From Bacteroidota bacterium (lineage in GTDB: Bacteria > Bacteroidota > Bacteroidia > Bacteroidales > FEN-979): a stretch of DNA of 64,000 nucleotides. The stretch is taken from contig JAPLDF010000060.1 of assembly GCA_026391835.1 (NCBI GenBank), positions 61,109 to 125,108 of the forward strand, in the 5' to 3' direction. Below the pieces are notes generated by a model. It saw only the letters and a program-made list of their open reading frames with translations, did not search any database and had not been told where the DNA came from. Within the stretch, counting starts at the first letter, position 1. Each line of letters starts with the position of its first letter. The position numbers were made by a program, and so were the translations under genes. Below, in pieces: positions 1 to 8,866 of this stretch.

Positions 1-396
1 GGGGTAATTGAAAGTGCCCTGAAGAAAGCTTTCGCCCCTGAATTTATCAACAGGATAGACGATATCGTTATTTTTGATTCACTGGAACGTGAGGATATTC
101 ACAAAATTATTGACATTGAACTCCAGCATTTATACAAGAGAACAATGGATCTTGGATATCATATTGTCATCACGCCTGCTGCCAAGGATTATATTGCAGA
201 AAAAGGGTGGGATGCACAGTTTGGAGCACGTCCTTTGAAGCGGGCAATTCAGAAGTATGTTGAAGATACCCTGGCCGAGGAGATCATTAAAACAAAACTT
301 ACTGAAAATGAATTAATCACGATTGACTATATTGCCGAAAAAGATGAAATTGTGGTAATTGTATCAACCCCCGAAAAATCTGAAGCGGCGCAATAA
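1..396 (+). CDS. clpC: ATP-dependent Clp protease ATP-binding subunit ClpC, C-terminal fragment
   Basis: The window opens inside this gene, and the reading frame is open from base 1 to the stop at 394-396 (131 residues seen). The visible part is the end of the second AAA+ module and the C-terminal D2-small domain. PEFINRIDDIVIF is the sensor-1/arginine-finger stretch of Clp/Hsp100 unfoldases, and GARPLKRAIQ is the sensor-2 motif. ClpC is a hexameric unfoldase that threads proteins into ClpP. ClpC is preferred over ClpB because the tail is short and resembles Bacteroidetes ClpC, but the N-terminal part that would settle this is outside the window. A strong hairpin follows the stop codon. Confidence 0.85.
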   Translation, partial: GVIESALKKAFAPEFINRIDDIVIFDSLEREDIHKIIDIELQHLYKRTMDLGYHIVITPAAKDYIAEKGWDAQFGARPLKRAIQKYVEDTLAEEIIKTKLTENELITIDYIAEKDEIVVIVSTPEKSEAAQ

Positions 397-442
397 CAGT
401 AAGGAACCTGTCAATTGTAAGGTTTCCTGATGTTTTAAAAGG

Positions 443-480
443 AACAGGCTGTCTCACAGCAATATGAGACAGCCTGTTTT
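443..480. terminator. Intrinsic terminator between convergent genes
   Basis: A perfect 14-base inverted repeat (443-456 and 465-478; arms AACAGGCTGTCTCA and its complement) encloses an 8-base loop. It is followed by T-rich sequence on the plus strand, with a shorter T run after the stem on the minus strand. It lies between the end of clpC and the end of the leftward acyl-CoA dehydrogenase operon, so it probably stops transcription from both sides. Confidence 0.85.
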
Positions 481-528
481 GTGTTTATTCAGCAGAATTT
501 TGCTTCCGCAGGGAAGCCCTGTGAATTT

Positions 529-2313
529 TTAGAACTTATAGCAGTTATCCTCGATAAGTTTATCTGCAACTTTCCTGCGAGCCTCTTTCACATTGATCCC
601 GGCTACACAGGTCAGGTTTTCGGTAACGTGTTTGTAGTTCCCGTTCACTTCTGGAGAAACAAATGCGTTTATGGCATCAGCGGCAGGTTTCCTGATTTTA
701 TCCGCTGCATCATAAACAAATACATCCAGTATGGCACGATAAAGACCGGAAGGATCCTCACCCTTGATTGCTTCCATTTTCTGGACGCGCAACGCCAGTG
801 ATTCGGCGATATATACCTCCATGATCATGTCGGCAAGATTGTTCAGAACCTCCTGTTCAAGAATCAGTTTCTTGTCAAAATATTTGGAAGCACCCTGGAT
901 CACAATAAGAATGAGGTTTTTAAAGTTTTTTATGACTCGTTGCTTCTCCTCAAAATATGACTCATCGGTTTTTGTACAACCGGAAATCCCATCCAGGTCA
1001 GCAGCAAGGGCATTGGCTTTGCCGAAGAGGTCAAAGTCTCCCTTCATGGCTCTTTTCATGGCAGTATCCACCAGGAGCAGCCTGTTGATTTCATTTGTTC
1101 CTTCAAAAATCCGGTTGATACGGGAATCACGATATCCTCTTTCGACCGCCATTTCTGCAGAATAACCCATGCCACCATGGATCTGGACAGCCTCGTCAAT
1201 AACAAAATCAAGAACTTCTGAACCATACACCTTTAAAATTGCAGCTTCAACAGCATAATGGCTGATTCCTTCAACTGAAGCCTTGCCTTTATCCATGCCT
1301 GAAGCCTTGTTGAGTTCGATCTGGTCATCAATGTCTTTGCTTAGCCGGTAGATGGCACTTTCAAGGGCAAATGTCCTGATAACCTGTTCGGCAAGTTTAT
1401 GCTTGATCGCACCGAATGTGGAAATCAAAACATTAAACTGTTTGCGTTCATTTGCATATTTGACTGAGTCGGAGATGGCTTTTTTTGAAGCACCTAAAAC
1501 ATTTGCTCCCAGTTTAATACGCCCCATGTGCAGGATGCTGAGGGCAATTCTGAATCCTTCACCGCGGTTCCCTAGCAGGTTCTCAACCGGCACTTTAACA
1601 TCATTATAAAAAATCTGGGCAGTAGACGACCCTTTGATACCCATTTTGTGTTCATCAGGGTTGATAACTACGCCAGGATAAGTTTTTTCCACAATAAAAG
1701 CACTAAGCACCCTGTCCTTGTCAATTTTTGCAAACACCACCTGGGTATCAGCAAAATTTGCATTGGTGATCCACATTTTCTGACCATTGAGGATATAATG
1801 CTTTCCGTCTTCCGACAAAATGGCAGATGTTTTTCCTGAATTGGCGTCGCTTCCGGCACCAGGCTCAGTCAGGCAATAGGCACCGATCAGGTCACCGGTC
1901 GCAAGACGGGTCACATAGCGCTGGCGCTGGTCTTCGTTCCCATAATACATGATTGGAAGGGTTCCGATTCCCGTATGGGCCATAAAAGCAACTGAGAAAG
2001 AGTGTCCTGCGCCAATTGTTTCTGCAGCAAGCATTTGGGTGACAAACGATTGTCCGAATCCGCCATATTCATCAGGAATGGAAATACCCATCAATCCCAG
2101 TTCACCTGCTTTTTTCAGAACGCTCTTCATCAGGTTGATGTTGGGGGAATCAATCTGGTCGATATTCGGATAAAGTTCGGTTTCAAGGAAATCCTGGATG
2201 GTTTGAGCAATCATTTTCTGCTCTTCATCGAATTGTTCCGGGATGAAAATATCGTTGAATTGAATTTCATCAACGAGGAACGCTCCACTTTTTAGTACTT
2301 TTCTATTCTCCAT
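529..2313 (-). CDS. Acyl-CoA dehydrogenase (long C-terminal form)
   Basis: An FAD enzyme that makes the first alpha-beta double bond of fatty acyl-CoA in beta-oxidation and passes electrons to electron transfer flavoprotein. The 594 residues hold the N-terminal helical domain, the middle beta domain with signature AYCLTEPGAGSDA (about 145-157), and the C-terminal helical domain with HGGMGYSAEMAVERGYRDSRI followed by RIFEGTNEINR, where the Glu of FEGT is the expected catalytic base. About 170 extra C-terminal residues, compared with about 380-residue short-chain forms, match the longer bacterial class. It is the last gene of the leftward etfB-etfA-FeS-FeS-ACAD operon, so its electron acceptor is encoded with it. 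Chain-length preference cannot be read from sequence. Confidence 0.93.
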   Translation of the reverse strand: MENRKVLKSGAFLVDEIQFNDIFIPEQFDEEQKMIAQTIQDFLETELYPNIDQIDSPNINLMKSVLKKAGELGLMGISIPDEYGGFGQSFVTQMLAAETIGAGHSFSVAFMAHTGIGTLPIMYYGNEDQRQRYVTRLATGDLIGAYCLTEPGAGSDANSGKTSAILSEDGKHYILNGQKMWITNANFADTQVVFAKIDKDRVLSAFIVEKTYPGVVINPDEHKMGIKGSSTAQIFYNDVKVPVENLLGNRGEGFRIALSILHMGRIKLGANVLGASKKAISDSVKYANERKQFNVLISTFGAIKHKLAEQVIRTFALESAIYRLSKDIDDQIELNKASGMDKGKASVEGISHYAVEAAILKVYGSEVLDFVIDEAVQIHGGMGYSAEMAVERGYRDSRINRIFEGTNEINRLLLVDTAMKRAMKGDFDLFGKANALAADLDGISGCTKTDESYFEEKQRVIKNFKNLILIVIQGASKYFDKKLILEQEVLNNLADMIMEVYIAESLALRVQKMEAIKGEDPSGLYRAILDVFVYDAADKIRKPAADAINAFVSPEVNGNYKHVTENLTCVAGINVKEARRKVADKLIEDNCYKF

Positions 2314-2334
2314 TTCAATTGTTTTATGAACACT

Positions 2335-3129
2335 CTATATATTTAACGATTGAACAATTAATTCAGCAATATCGAAATTCTTAATATCATCTTCCCTGTT
2401 CTTCGATTTGATTCCATCAGTAATCATGGTCATGCAGAAGGGACAAGCCGTTGCGATTACCTTTGCTGTCGTTCTCAACGCTTCTTCAGTTCTTTCGATG
2501 TAAACTTCCTTGTCACCTTTTTCAGCTTCTTTAAACATCTGGGCACCTCCCCCGCCGCAACACAATGCAAAACTCTTGTTCCGCTCCATTTCGACCAAAT
2601 TGGCTGTCAGCTTTTTTAAAATAGAACGGGGCTCAAAATAGATATCATTTGCACGCCCCAAATAACAGGGATCATGATAAGTAATGCTGATATTTGACAG
2701 TGCCTGCGGATCAAGTTCCAGTTTTCCGGATAAAACGCTCTGGTCGAGGAACTGCAGGTAGTTGATCACCGTGAAATCCGCACCAAGGTCGGGATATTCA
2801 TTTTTAAAAATGTTGTAACAATGTGGGCAGATAGTAATCACCTTCCGGATTCCATATGTCTTGAAAATCTCAATGTTCTGCAGAGCCTGCATCTGGTATA
2901 GCATTTCATTGCCGGCCCTGCGGGCGGGATCGCCGGTACAGGATTCTTCCTTGCCTAATACGGCATAACTGACCTTCAGAAATGTCAATATTTTAACAAA
3001 TGCGCGCGTAACCTTCTGATACTGATCATCGAAAGCCCCTGCGCATCCCACCCAGAAAAGAAATTCGGGGTGCTCACCGCGTGCATGTAAATCAGCCATT
3101 ACAGGCACTTCAACTTTCAGGACTTCCAT
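2335..3129 (-). CDS. Cysteine-rich CCG-domain protein, probable subunit of an ETF:quinone oxidoreductase
   Basis: Soluble protein of 264 residues with two cysteine-rich (CCG) repeats like those of heterodisulfide reductase subunit B and the C-terminal half of GlpC/LutA-type proteins. Visible motifs are GCAGAFD and CPHCYNIFKNEYP in the first half, and a CYLGR stretch, FALCCGGGGAQ and ACPFCMTMI in the second. Such repeats bind a special [4Fe-4S] cluster. It is encoded 15 bases after a membrane Fe-S protein and between etfA and an acyl-CoA dehydrogenase. In DUF224-type ETF:menaquinone oxidoreductases the membrane cytochrome, ferredoxin and CCG domains form one chain; here this is probably the separate CCG half. 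The first CCG motif is degenerate (GCAG instead of CCG). Confidence 0.8.
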   Translation of the reverse strand: MEVLKVEVPVMADLHARGEHPEFLFWVGCAGAFDDQYQKVTRAFVKILTFLKVSYAVLGKEESCTGDPARRAGNEMLYQMQALQNIEIFKTYGIRKVITICPHCYNIFKNEYPDLGADFTVINYLQFLDQSVLSGKLELDPQALSNISITYHDPCYLGRANDIYFEPRSILKKLTANLVEMERNKSFALCCGGGGAQMFKEAEKGDKEVYIERTEEALRTTAKVIATACPFCMTMITDGIKSKNREDDIKNFDIAELIVQSLNI

Positions 3130-3144
3130 CGTTATTAGAACTTG

Positions 3145-4464
3145 TTAGTGAATATGTAGTTCAATATTTTGTGCCCATTGCATCCGGTCATCCTGCGAAA
3201 ACTGCCAGGGTGCCCCGTTGTTCTCAATATTGCTGAATACACTTTTAATTCCTCCCGGGGCCGACGCCTCTTCCATGACCAGGTACCTGCGCATGTCGAC
3301 AATCAACGTCGGGTGGTTGATGTTGATGGGGCACTCTTTCGCACAGGCATTGCAGGTCGTGCAGGCCCATAATTCCTCTTCGGAGATATAATCGCGCAAC
3401 AAAGACTTCTGATCAGTAAAGTCTTTCCCGTGTTTCACCATCCCCGGCCCTTTTTCTTTCATCCTCGCCCTGACATCCATGATGATTTTTCGGGGAGACA
3501 ATCTTTTGCCTGTAATGTTTGCAGGGCAGACTGAGGTGCATCTGCCGCATTCAGTACAGGCAAGTGCATCAAAGTAATTTTTCCAGGTAACATCCTCAGC
3601 ATCTTTTATTCCAAACCTTTCAACAGGTATTTCAGAAGTTGCAGTTGCAAACATAGTATCCGGGTTCAGCATGAGTTTTACCTCATAGGTAATTCTGTCC
3701 ATATTTGGCAATTTCCCCAGGGGGTACAGCCGTGACAGAAAGACATTGGGAACAGACATGAATACATGAAAATGTTTTGAATACGGTAGGATGTTTGCAA
3801 AAAGGAAGATCAGCAGGATATGCATCCACCAGCATATTTCGTACATCAAGGCAAGGTGCGAGGTAGAAAACCCTGAAATGATCCCTGTAAGCAGGCTGCT
3901 AACAGGGTAAACCCCGGCCATAGGTTCAGAGGACCTTAAAACCAATGCAGCGCAGGCTGTGTTCATTCCCAGGAGTGAGATCATGAGAACCAGGATCATG
4001 CTCAGTGCCAGGTTTGCATCCATATGTGAAATGGCTTTCATTTCTATCCCTTCAAACCGCCTGATATGTAAAAACAGGCGGCGAAACAAAAAAATGAGGA
4101 TGGATATTGCTACCAACAACCCGAAAATATCTCCCGACGCACTGATAACAATATAAACCGGGCCCAGGAACTTCAGGAACCTTTCGGTATCAAAGAGACC
4201 GTCAATAACCATTTCGATACTGCCAAAGGCAATAACACAGAACCCCCAGAAAACCAGGGCATGAAAAAAACCGATTACCGGTCGTCGGAATATCTTTGTC
4301 TGGCCGATGGCTACATCGAGCATAACGATGAAGCGCCTGCCATAATCCCGCACAGGGAATGCCGGTTTCGTTAACCTGAAAAAACCGATAATGCGATTGA
4401 TTGTAAAATAAAAGATACCAACAGAGACAAGCAGGGTAATCGCAAAAACGAGCTGTTTTACCAT
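3145..4464 (-). CDS. Membrane-anchored 4Fe-4S protein, probable ETF:menaquinone oxidoreductase subunit
   Basis: The 439 residues start with an N-terminal membrane part of about six helices, resembling the b-type cytochrome subunit of nitrate reductase/DsrM. A cytoplasmic ferredoxin domain follows with two Cys clusters, CTECGRCTSVCP (from about residue 303) and CTTCNACAKECP (from about 368), each the CxxCxxCxxxC pattern of a [4Fe-4S] centre. It lacks the CCG domain, which is supplied by the next gene. The position between etfA and the CCG protein suggests that the pair takes electrons from reduced EtfAB and reduces menaquinone, coupling fatty-acid oxidation to respiration. Heme ligands were not assigned. 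The role is inferred from domain order and neighbours. Confidence 0.8.
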   Translation of the reverse strand: MVKQLVFAITLLVSVGIFYFTINRIIGFFRLTKPAFPVRDYGRRFIVMLDVAIGQTKIFRRPVIGFFHALVFWGFCVIAFGSIEMVIDGLFDTERFLKFLGPVYIVISASGDIFGLLVAISILIFLFRRLFLHIRRFEGIEMKAISHMDANLALSMILVLMISLLGMNTACAALVLRSSEPMAGVYPVSSLLTGIISGFSTSHLALMYEICWWMHILLIFLFANILPYSKHFHVFMSVPNVFLSRLYPLGKLPNMDRITYEVKLMLNPDTMFATATSEIPVERFGIKDAEDVTWKNYFDALACTECGRCTSVCPANITGKRLSPRKIIMDVRARMKEKGPGMVKHGKDFTDQKSLLRDYISEEELWACTTCNACAKECPININHPTLIVDMRRYLVMEEASAPGGIKSVFSNIENNGAPWQFSQDDRMQWAQNIELHIH

Positions 4465-4471
4465 GGTAGTG

Positions 4472-5443
4472 CTATTTCCCCTTTATTTCTTTTACAGCCT
4501 CCACAAGTTTAGGCAGAACTTTGCTGGCATCGCCAACAATGCCATACTGGGCTGCAGAAAAAATGGGAGCATCCTTGTCTGTATTGATCGCTACAATAAA
4601 TTTGGATGAACTCACGCCTGCAAGGTGCTGGGTAGCGCCCGAAATGCCGATGGCGAAATAAAGATTTGGTGCAATAATTTTACCGGTCTGGCCAGTGTGT
4701 TCATCATGCGGTCTCCAGCCTTCATCAGAAACAGGGCGGGAACACGCCGTTGCGGCACCAAGGAGTTCAGCAAGTTCAACAATAGGGCCCCAGTTGTCAG
4801 AGGACTTCATGCCCCTCCCGCCTGAAATGACAACGTCGGCGTCGGTCAGAAGAATTTTACCGCTCTGCTTCTGAACCTCGCTAACCCTGGTTCTGATTGA
4901 TTCAGGATTCCATTCGGCCGTGATGGTTGAAATAACGGCATTGTTGGGTGTTTCAATTAATTCAAAGGAATTCTGGGCCAGTGTCAGAATTTTAATTTCG
5001 GTTTTAATCACCAGGTGGCTAAAGGCATTGCCTGAATAGACCTTTTTATAAACGATGAACGGGTTTAAACCAAGGGGCAGTTTGCTTACACCTGCACCAA
5101 GCCCGGCCTTCAACTGAACCGACAACCGCGGTGCAATGGCTTTCCCCATATTGTTGTTGGAAAGAGCTACAATTGTTGATGCTTCCTGCCTGGCAAAACC
5201 GGCAATAATTGAAGTGTAGGCCTGGCTGTCAAAGACGTTGATTTTGTCGTTAACGGCATTTATTATTCTCGCAGCACCATAATTGCCAAGCTTTTTCAAT
5301 TCGGCGTTTTCCACCGCGCCAATCGTAAGGGCAACTACTTCGGTATGGAGCATTTCTGCCAACTTGGCGCCATAGGAAATTAGTTCAAAACTCAGTTTCT
5401 TGAATTTCCCATCCCAATTCTCTACAAAGATTAAAACTGACAT
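4472..5443 (-). CDS. etfA: Electron transfer flavoprotein alpha subunit
   Basis: The 323-residue alpha subunit of the EtfAB heterodimer that carries electrons from acyl-CoA dehydrogenase. The N-terminal adenine-nucleotide alpha-hydrolase fold (MSVLIFVENWDGKFKK onwards) is followed by the C-terminal FAD-binding domain with ADVVISGGRGMKSSDNW and RPVSDEGW, then GQTGKIIAPNLYFAIGISG and the HLAG segment. These are the FAD-contacting parts of the family. It lies 28 bases downstream of etfB and 7 bases before the membrane Fe-S gene, which indicates one transcript. The length is normal for the family. Confidence 0.95.
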   Translation of the reverse strand: MSVLIFVENWDGKFKKLSFELISYGAKLAEMLHTEVVALTIGAVENAELKKLGNYGAARIINAVNDKINVFDSQAYTSIIAGFARQEASTIVALSNNNMGKAIAPRLSVQLKAGLGAGVSKLPLGLNPFIVYKKVYSGNAFSHLVIKTEIKILTLAQNSFELIETPNNAVISTITAEWNPESIRTRVSEVQKQSGKILLTDADVVISGGRGMKSSDNWGPIVELAELLGAATACSRPVSDEGWRPHDEHTGQTGKIIAPNLYFAIGISGATQHLAGVSSSKFIVAINTDKDAPIFSAAQYGIVGDASKVLPKLVEAVKEIKGK

Positions 5444-5471
5444 ATCTCGGTTTTTGTTTTAACTGATCAGA

Positions 5472-6221
5472 TTAAATAATTTTTGCTTCATTTTGCAGCA
5501 ATTCAATAAGTTGCCGTGGATTTTCGGGATCAACAAATTTACACGCAGCACGAGGTTTAGGCATTTCGTAGCTGACAATCTCTGTAAAAGAGTCTACGAT
5601 AATAGGTTCGACAACCTTCAGTGGTTTCGTACGGGCCATCATGATGCCGCGCATGGCTGCAATGCGGGGTTCCCTGGCAATGCCTTTCTGAACAATTGCA
5701 ACGACAGGAATGGGTACAGTTAAAATCTCCTTACCTCCGTCAATTTCACGGTTAATGATGAGAACCCCGTTTTCAATCCTTACCCCGGAAACAGAAGAAA
5801 CAGAGGGATATTCTAAAAATTCGGCAAGCATCGCCCCTACCGAGGAGCCGTTGAAATCACTTGATTCAATGCCACAGAAAATCAGGTCATAGGAATCGAG
5901 TTTTAACACATTTGCCAATTGAACAGCAACAAAATATGCATCTGCAGGATCGGCATTTACCCTTATCGCATCATCGGCACCGATGGCCAGTGCCTTGCGT
6001 ATTGTTGGTTCTGATCCAACCAGGCCGACATGGGCAACAGTGACGGATTGAATCCCATTGGAAGCATCGTCTTTCAATTCAAGGGCCCTTGTAAGCGACA
6101 ATTCATCCCATGGATTAATAACCCATTGGATGCCGGTTGTATCCAGTTTTTTAAAGTCATCAATGAATTTGACTTTTGTGGTGGTATCAGGAACATTGCT
6201 TATACAAACTAATATCTTCAT
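5472..6221 (-). CDS. etfB: Electron transfer flavoprotein beta subunit
   Basis: The 249-residue beta subunit of EtfAB, which binds AMP or a second flavin and docks to dehydrogenases. The start MKILVCISNVPDTTTK is typical; the family recognition loop lies near residues 185-200, here in AAMRGIMMARTKPLK. It is the first gene of the leftward operon. A TATCTTTG promoter element lies 42 bases upstream of the start codon. The EtfB nucleotide motif of ordinary ETFs is partly recognisable, and nothing suggests an electron-bifurcating form. Confidence 0.94.
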   Translation of the reverse strand: MKILVCISNVPDTTTKVKFIDDFKKLDTTGIQWVINPWDELSLTRALELKDDASNGIQSVTVAHVGLVGSEPTIRKALAIGADDAIRVNADPADAYFVAVQLANVLKLDSYDLIFCGIESSDFNGSSVGAMLAEFLEYPSVSSVSGVRIENGVLIINREIDGGKEILTVPIPVVAIVQKGIAREPRIAAMRGIMMARTKPLKVVEPIIVDSFTEIVSYEMPKPRAACKFVDPENPRQLIELLQNEAKII

Positions 6222-6262
6222 TGACTTAAGGGTTAGTTAAGAAAAAACTCGAATTTGGGGTG

Positions 6263-6270
6263 CAAAGATA
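6263..6270 (-). promoter_or_regulatory. Bacteroidetes -7 element (TATCTTTG) for the etfBA operon
   Basis: TATCTTTG on the minus strand matches TAnnTTTG and lies in the gap between the fabI stop and the etfB start. A transcript would begin near 6258 and have a leader of about 36 bases. No clear TTTG -33 box is present at the usual distance. Confidence 0.55.
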
Positions 6271-6292
6271 AAAAAAAGGGGATAAAGAATGT

Positions 6293-7129
6293 CTATAAAT
6301 TATCCTCGGCGTCCAGACATTTATTGTATTGTGTCATTGCTTTAAGACTCATAGCCATACTTGAAAAACCACCGTCATGGTATATATTCTGCATGGTTAC
6401 TTTCTTCGACAGGTCCGAGAAAAGGACGATGGAAAAATCAGCACACTCTTCGGCAGTGGCATTTCCTAACGGAGACATTCTGTCGGTAAAATCAAGGAGA
6501 CCGTCAATTCCCTTGATCCCGCTGCCAGCTGTTGTGCGCGTTGGCGACTGTGATACCGTATTGATCCGGATGTGTTTCTCACGGCCGTATATGTAACCAA
6601 AACTTCTTGAAATAGACTCGAGCAGAGCCTTGGCATCAGCCATGTCGTTATAACCGACCAGCGTCCGTTGGGCAGCAATATAGGAAAGAGCCAATACTGA
6701 GCCCCATTCGTTTATTGCATCAAGTTTCTTGGCAACCTGCAGCATTTTGTGAAACGACAACGCGGAAATATCGATCGTTTTTTGAAAATAGTCGTAATCC
6801 ACATCATCATAGTTGCGTTGTTTTCTTACGTTCAGCGACATGCCAATGGAATGAAGCACAAAATCTACTTTTCCACCCAGAACCTCCATTGAACGTATAA
6901 AAACGTGTTCAAGATCTTTCACACTTGTTGCATCAGCAGGAATTACTTCAGCATTGCATAATTCAGCCAGCTCGTTGATCTCTCCGAACCGCAAGGCGAC
7001 AGGAGTATTTGACAGGGTAAAAACAGCGCCTTCCTCATGGGCCCGCGCTGCAATTTTCCATGCAATGGACTTGTTGTCCAATGCGCCGAAAATGATTCCC
7101 TTTTTTCCTTTGAGTAAATTATATGACAT
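6293..7129 (-). CDS. fabI: Enoyl-[acyl-carrier-protein] reductase (NADH), FabI type
   Basis: Reduces the enoyl-ACP double bond in the last step of each fatty-acid elongation cycle. The 278 residues form a short-chain dehydrogenase Rossmann fold with the FabI-specific start (MSYNLLKGKKGIIFGALDNKSIAWKI in outline). The catalytic Tyr-(6)-Lys pair is seen in YNDMADAK (about residues 161-168), and SGIKGID belongs to the mobile substrate loop. It is the last gene of the leftward bamD-to-fabI run, 41 bases after recN, and a new promoter for etfB follows its stop codon. It belongs to biosynthesis, while the next operon is for fatty-acid breakdown. Confidence 0.94.
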   Translation of the reverse strand: MSYNLLKGKKGIIFGALDNKSIAWKIAARAHEEGAVFTLSNTPVALRFGEINELAELCNAEVIPADATSVKDLEHVFIRSMEVLGGKVDFVLHSIGMSLNVRKQRNYDDVDYDYFQKTIDISALSFHKMLQVAKKLDAINEWGSVLALSYIAAQRTLVGYNDMADAKALLESISRSFGYIYGREKHIRINTVSQSPTRTTAGSGIKGIDGLLDFTDRMSPLGNATAEECADFSIVLFSDLSKKVTMQNIYHDGGFSSMAMSLKAMTQYNKCLDAEDNL

Positions 7130-7170
7130 GATAGTTTTTCTTAATTTAATTATTTAATTAAAACGCATAA

Positions 7171-8826
7171 TTAGTTGTTAAGCAATTCATTGGCTGTGTT
7201 GAATGCAGCGTCTGTTATTGTCTCATTGCTAAGCATTTTGGCAATTTCGCCAATGCGCTCCCTGGCTGATAATTGTTTTATAAAAGTAGTTGTGGTTTGT
7301 TTGTTTTCCGATTTATATACCCAATAGTGCCTGTCGCCTTTTGCGGCGATTTGTGGCAGATGGGTGATTGCAACAACCTGCATATTGCCTCCCATCCTTT
7401 TTAATATACTGCCAACCTTGCCGGCAATTTCACCGGAAACCCCATTATCAATTTCATCAAAAATGATGGTCGGGAGCAGGTTTTTCTGGCTGATCATCGA
7501 TTTTATTGCCAGCATAAGGCGCGATAATTCACCTCCTGACGCAGCATTGGACAAATCTTTCAGATCGATTCCCTTGTTGGCGCTGAATAAAAATTTCACT
7601 TTGTCAATGCCATCTTTCGACATTGAACCTGACTTAAGAAGTTCAATATGAAACCGGGCCATTGCTATTCCCAGCTTTACCAATATTCCAACAACCTCTT
7701 TTTCAAACCCGGAAACAATTTTTTGCCTTTTACCCGAAATGAGCCCAGCTTCAAGGAGAAGGTCCGCTTCCTTCGTGTTTATTTCTTTTCGCAAAGCGAT
7801 AATCTGCTCCTCAAGCCCCATTTCGTCAGAAACTCTTTTTTCTATCTCCTGTTTGATTGAAATCAATTGTTCAACAGTCGAAACCTGGTGCTTTTTCATC
7901 AGGCGGTACAAATGATCAAGCCGCTGTGTCAGGAGTTCAATCGCCGGCGGATCGACAAAGACCAGTTCCTCCAAAATGTTCAATTCATTCGATATATCCT
8001 TGAGGTCGATATAGTTGGTGGTTATTCTCTCTGATAATATTTTAAGTTCCGGTTTATACCTTTCAACACTGTTCAGTGCATGTCCTGCCTCCGACAGCAG
8101 CGCCAGAATGTTTTCCTCGGAGCCGGAGATCATTTGATTTGCCCTGTAAAGACTATTTTTAATCTCCCCGGCGTGCGTTAAAAGTTCGAGTTTCTCCTCA
8201 ATTTCCTGTAATTCACCCGGAGTTAATTGAGCCAGTGATAATTCATCAAGTAAAAACTGAAAATAGTCCCTTTCCCCCGCAGCTTTTGCTTCCTTTTCTT
8301 CTATTTCAACAAGTTGTGCTTTGAGGTCATTGAGTCTGACAAATTCGCTCCGGTAGGCGGAAACCTCCGCCTGGATACCGGCATAGCTGTCAATCACTGC
8401 CAGCTGAAAATTTGAGTCGTTCAGGGTAATGATGGAATTTTGAGAATGAACATTTACGAGTTTGTCACCCAACTCTTTTAAAAGGATGAGATTCACTGGT
8501 GAATCGTTGATGAACGCACGGGATTTCCCGTTCTGGTTTATTTCCCTGCGCAGGATAATGGTATCTTCAAAATCCAGGTCATGTGTAACGAAAAAACCTT
8601 CAAGATGATAGTCCCTGATTAAAAACTGGCCTTCAATGATACATTTCTTCGATTTGTCCAGGAGGATCCCTGAATCAGCCCTTTGCCCCAAAATCAACGA
8701 GAGTGCACCAAGAAGGATAGATTTTCCTGCGCCTGTTTCTCCCGTGATCACAGAAAATCCTTCGGAGAAGTCAATCTCGAGATCATGAATTAAAATATAG
8801 TTTTTAATAGATAATTTTAAGAGCAT
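7171..8826 (-). CDS. recN: DNA repair protein RecN
   Basis: SMC-like ATPase of 551 residues that acts early in double-strand break repair. Walker A GETGAGKS is at about residues 29-36. A long coiled-coil hairpin follows (about 150-400), then the ABC signature ASGGELSRLMLA and Walker B TIIFDEID, then a conserved end with THLPQIAAKGDRHYWVYK. These are the usual RecN parts in the usual order and length. It lies 40 bases downstream of the DUF4835 gene on the same strand and 41 bases before fabI, with no promoter element recognised in either gap. Confidence 0.95.
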   Translation of the reverse strand: MLLKLSIKNYILIHDLEIDFSEGFSVITGETGAGKSILLGALSLILGQRADSGILLDKSKKCIIEGQFLIRDYHLEGFFVTHDLDFEDTIILRREINQNGKSRAFINDSPVNLILLKELGDKLVNVHSQNSIITLNDSNFQLAVIDSYAGIQAEVSAYRSEFVRLNDLKAQLVEIEEKEAKAAGERDYFQFLLDELSLAQLTPGELQEIEEKLELLTHAGEIKNSLYRANQMISGSEENILALLSEAGHALNSVERYKPELKILSERITTNYIDLKDISNELNILEELVFVDPPAIELLTQRLDHLYRLMKKHQVSTVEQLISIKQEIEKRVSDEMGLEEQIIALRKEINTKEADLLLEAGLISGKRQKIVSGFEKEVVGILVKLGIAMARFHIELLKSGSMSKDGIDKVKFLFSANKGIDLKDLSNAASGGELSRLMLAIKSMISQKNLLPTIIFDEIDNGVSGEIAGKVGSILKRMGGNMQVVAITHLPQIAAKGDRHYWVYKSENKQTTTTFIKQLSARERIGEIAKMLSNETITDAAFNTANELLNN

Positions 8827-8866
8827 CGGTTACCCATTAGGTTGAATATTGTGCAGCCGGGATAAT

